DNA of 64,000 nucleotides from the NCBI RefSeq assembly GCF_013408795.1, contig NZ_JACCCC010000001.1:5084001-5148000 (forward strand). Direction: 5' to 3'. The DNA is from Spinactinospora alkalitolerans (GTDB lineage Bacteria > Actinomycetota > Actinomycetes > Streptosporangiales > Streptosporangiaceae). The notes under the pieces are model-generated. The model made no database searches. It worked only from the letters and a program-made list of their open reading frames with translations, and was not told where the DNA came from. The stretch's first letter is position 1. Every line of letters begins with the position of its first letter. The position numbers and the translations under genes were made by a program. This document shows, piece after piece, positions 63,980 to 64,000 of this stretch.

Positions 63980-64000
63980 CCCCCGAACCCCGCGGCCCCG

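Overview
The window reads as chromosome of a high-GC actinobacterium. Evidence is the strongly GC-biased codon use, frequent GTG starts, a Rho factor with a long Arg/Gly/Asp-rich insertion, the order lysA-hom-thrC-thrB-rho-rpmE-prfA-prmC-sua5-wecA-like-atpIBE (all leftward), and an ArgS-derived NrtL-type protein. The gene set suggests a member of the Nocardiopsis/Streptomonospora/Thermobifida group; that placement is inference.

Layout. (1) 1-20.3 kb is housekeeping, almost all on the minus strand: ATP synthase c/a subunits with AtpI/AtpZ-like helpers, a WecA/MraY-type transferase, threonylcarbamoyl-AMP synthase, PrmC, RF1, L31, a serine hydrolase, a lactate permease, a small plus-strand VapBC-like pair with its own palindrome, Rho, the threonine and lysine genes, and a receiver-only response regulator. 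(2) A tRNA-Arg(CCG) at 20365 marks the start of a roughly 39-kb accessory region. (3) 20.4-25.8 kb: a truncated MerR gene with a 36-bp palindrome, a coupled methyltransferase / isoprenylcysteine-methyltransferase-like / 44-aa CC-motif operon, and a divergent CmtR-like sensor, P1B ATPase, LspA (nonsense) and CadD (truncated) operon that looks like Pb/Cd resistance. (4) 25.8-35.5 kb: three paralogous, apparently leaderless, small membrane proteins ending in LLLSLCIxRV, interspersed with DsbA-VKOR, a CtaG fragment, a frameshifted ZIP, a cysteine-synthase-like gene coupled to an MFS transporter, a VTT protein and an NlpC/P60 protein. (5) 35.8-45.4 kb: a copper/thiol-redox block (DUF305, Csp-like four-helix copper protein, BlaI/M56 pair, two CcdA proteins, redoxin, glutaredoxin-like protein, micro membrane proteins, SHOCT protein, metallo-beta-lactamase/rhodanese, Met-rich secreted protein). 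Four copies of a 19-bp near-palindrome, CACCTAA-N5-TTAGGTG-like, lie in its promoter regions and suggest one BlaI regulon. (6) 45.7-59.3 kb: a decayed mobile region with a frameshifted sortase, an orphan five-repeat type I-E-like CRISPR array, a DUF2637 pseudogene, an integrase with two nonsense codons, a deleted IS3-type element, a membrane-anchored P-loop NTPase with eleven near-identical 32-aa TPR repeats, a lipoprotein relic, a Phd relic, a second SHOCT protein and a mercury module (ArsR-type regulator, merA, merB relic, flavoprotein disulfide reductase). (7) 59.3-64 kb: a BCCT betaine/choline transporter with a betA relic, then a DeoR regulator and 1-phosphofructokinase.

How the genes work together. 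The accessory region combines metal sensing and efflux (Pb/Cd, Hg, Cu) with both oxidising (DsbA-VKOR) and reducing (CcdA-redoxin-Grx) extracytoplasmic thiol pathways. At least a dozen accessory genes carry frameshifts, nonsense codons or truncations, while the housekeeping genes are intact. This points to a composite island that is decaying, though some single-base breaks could be sequence errors.
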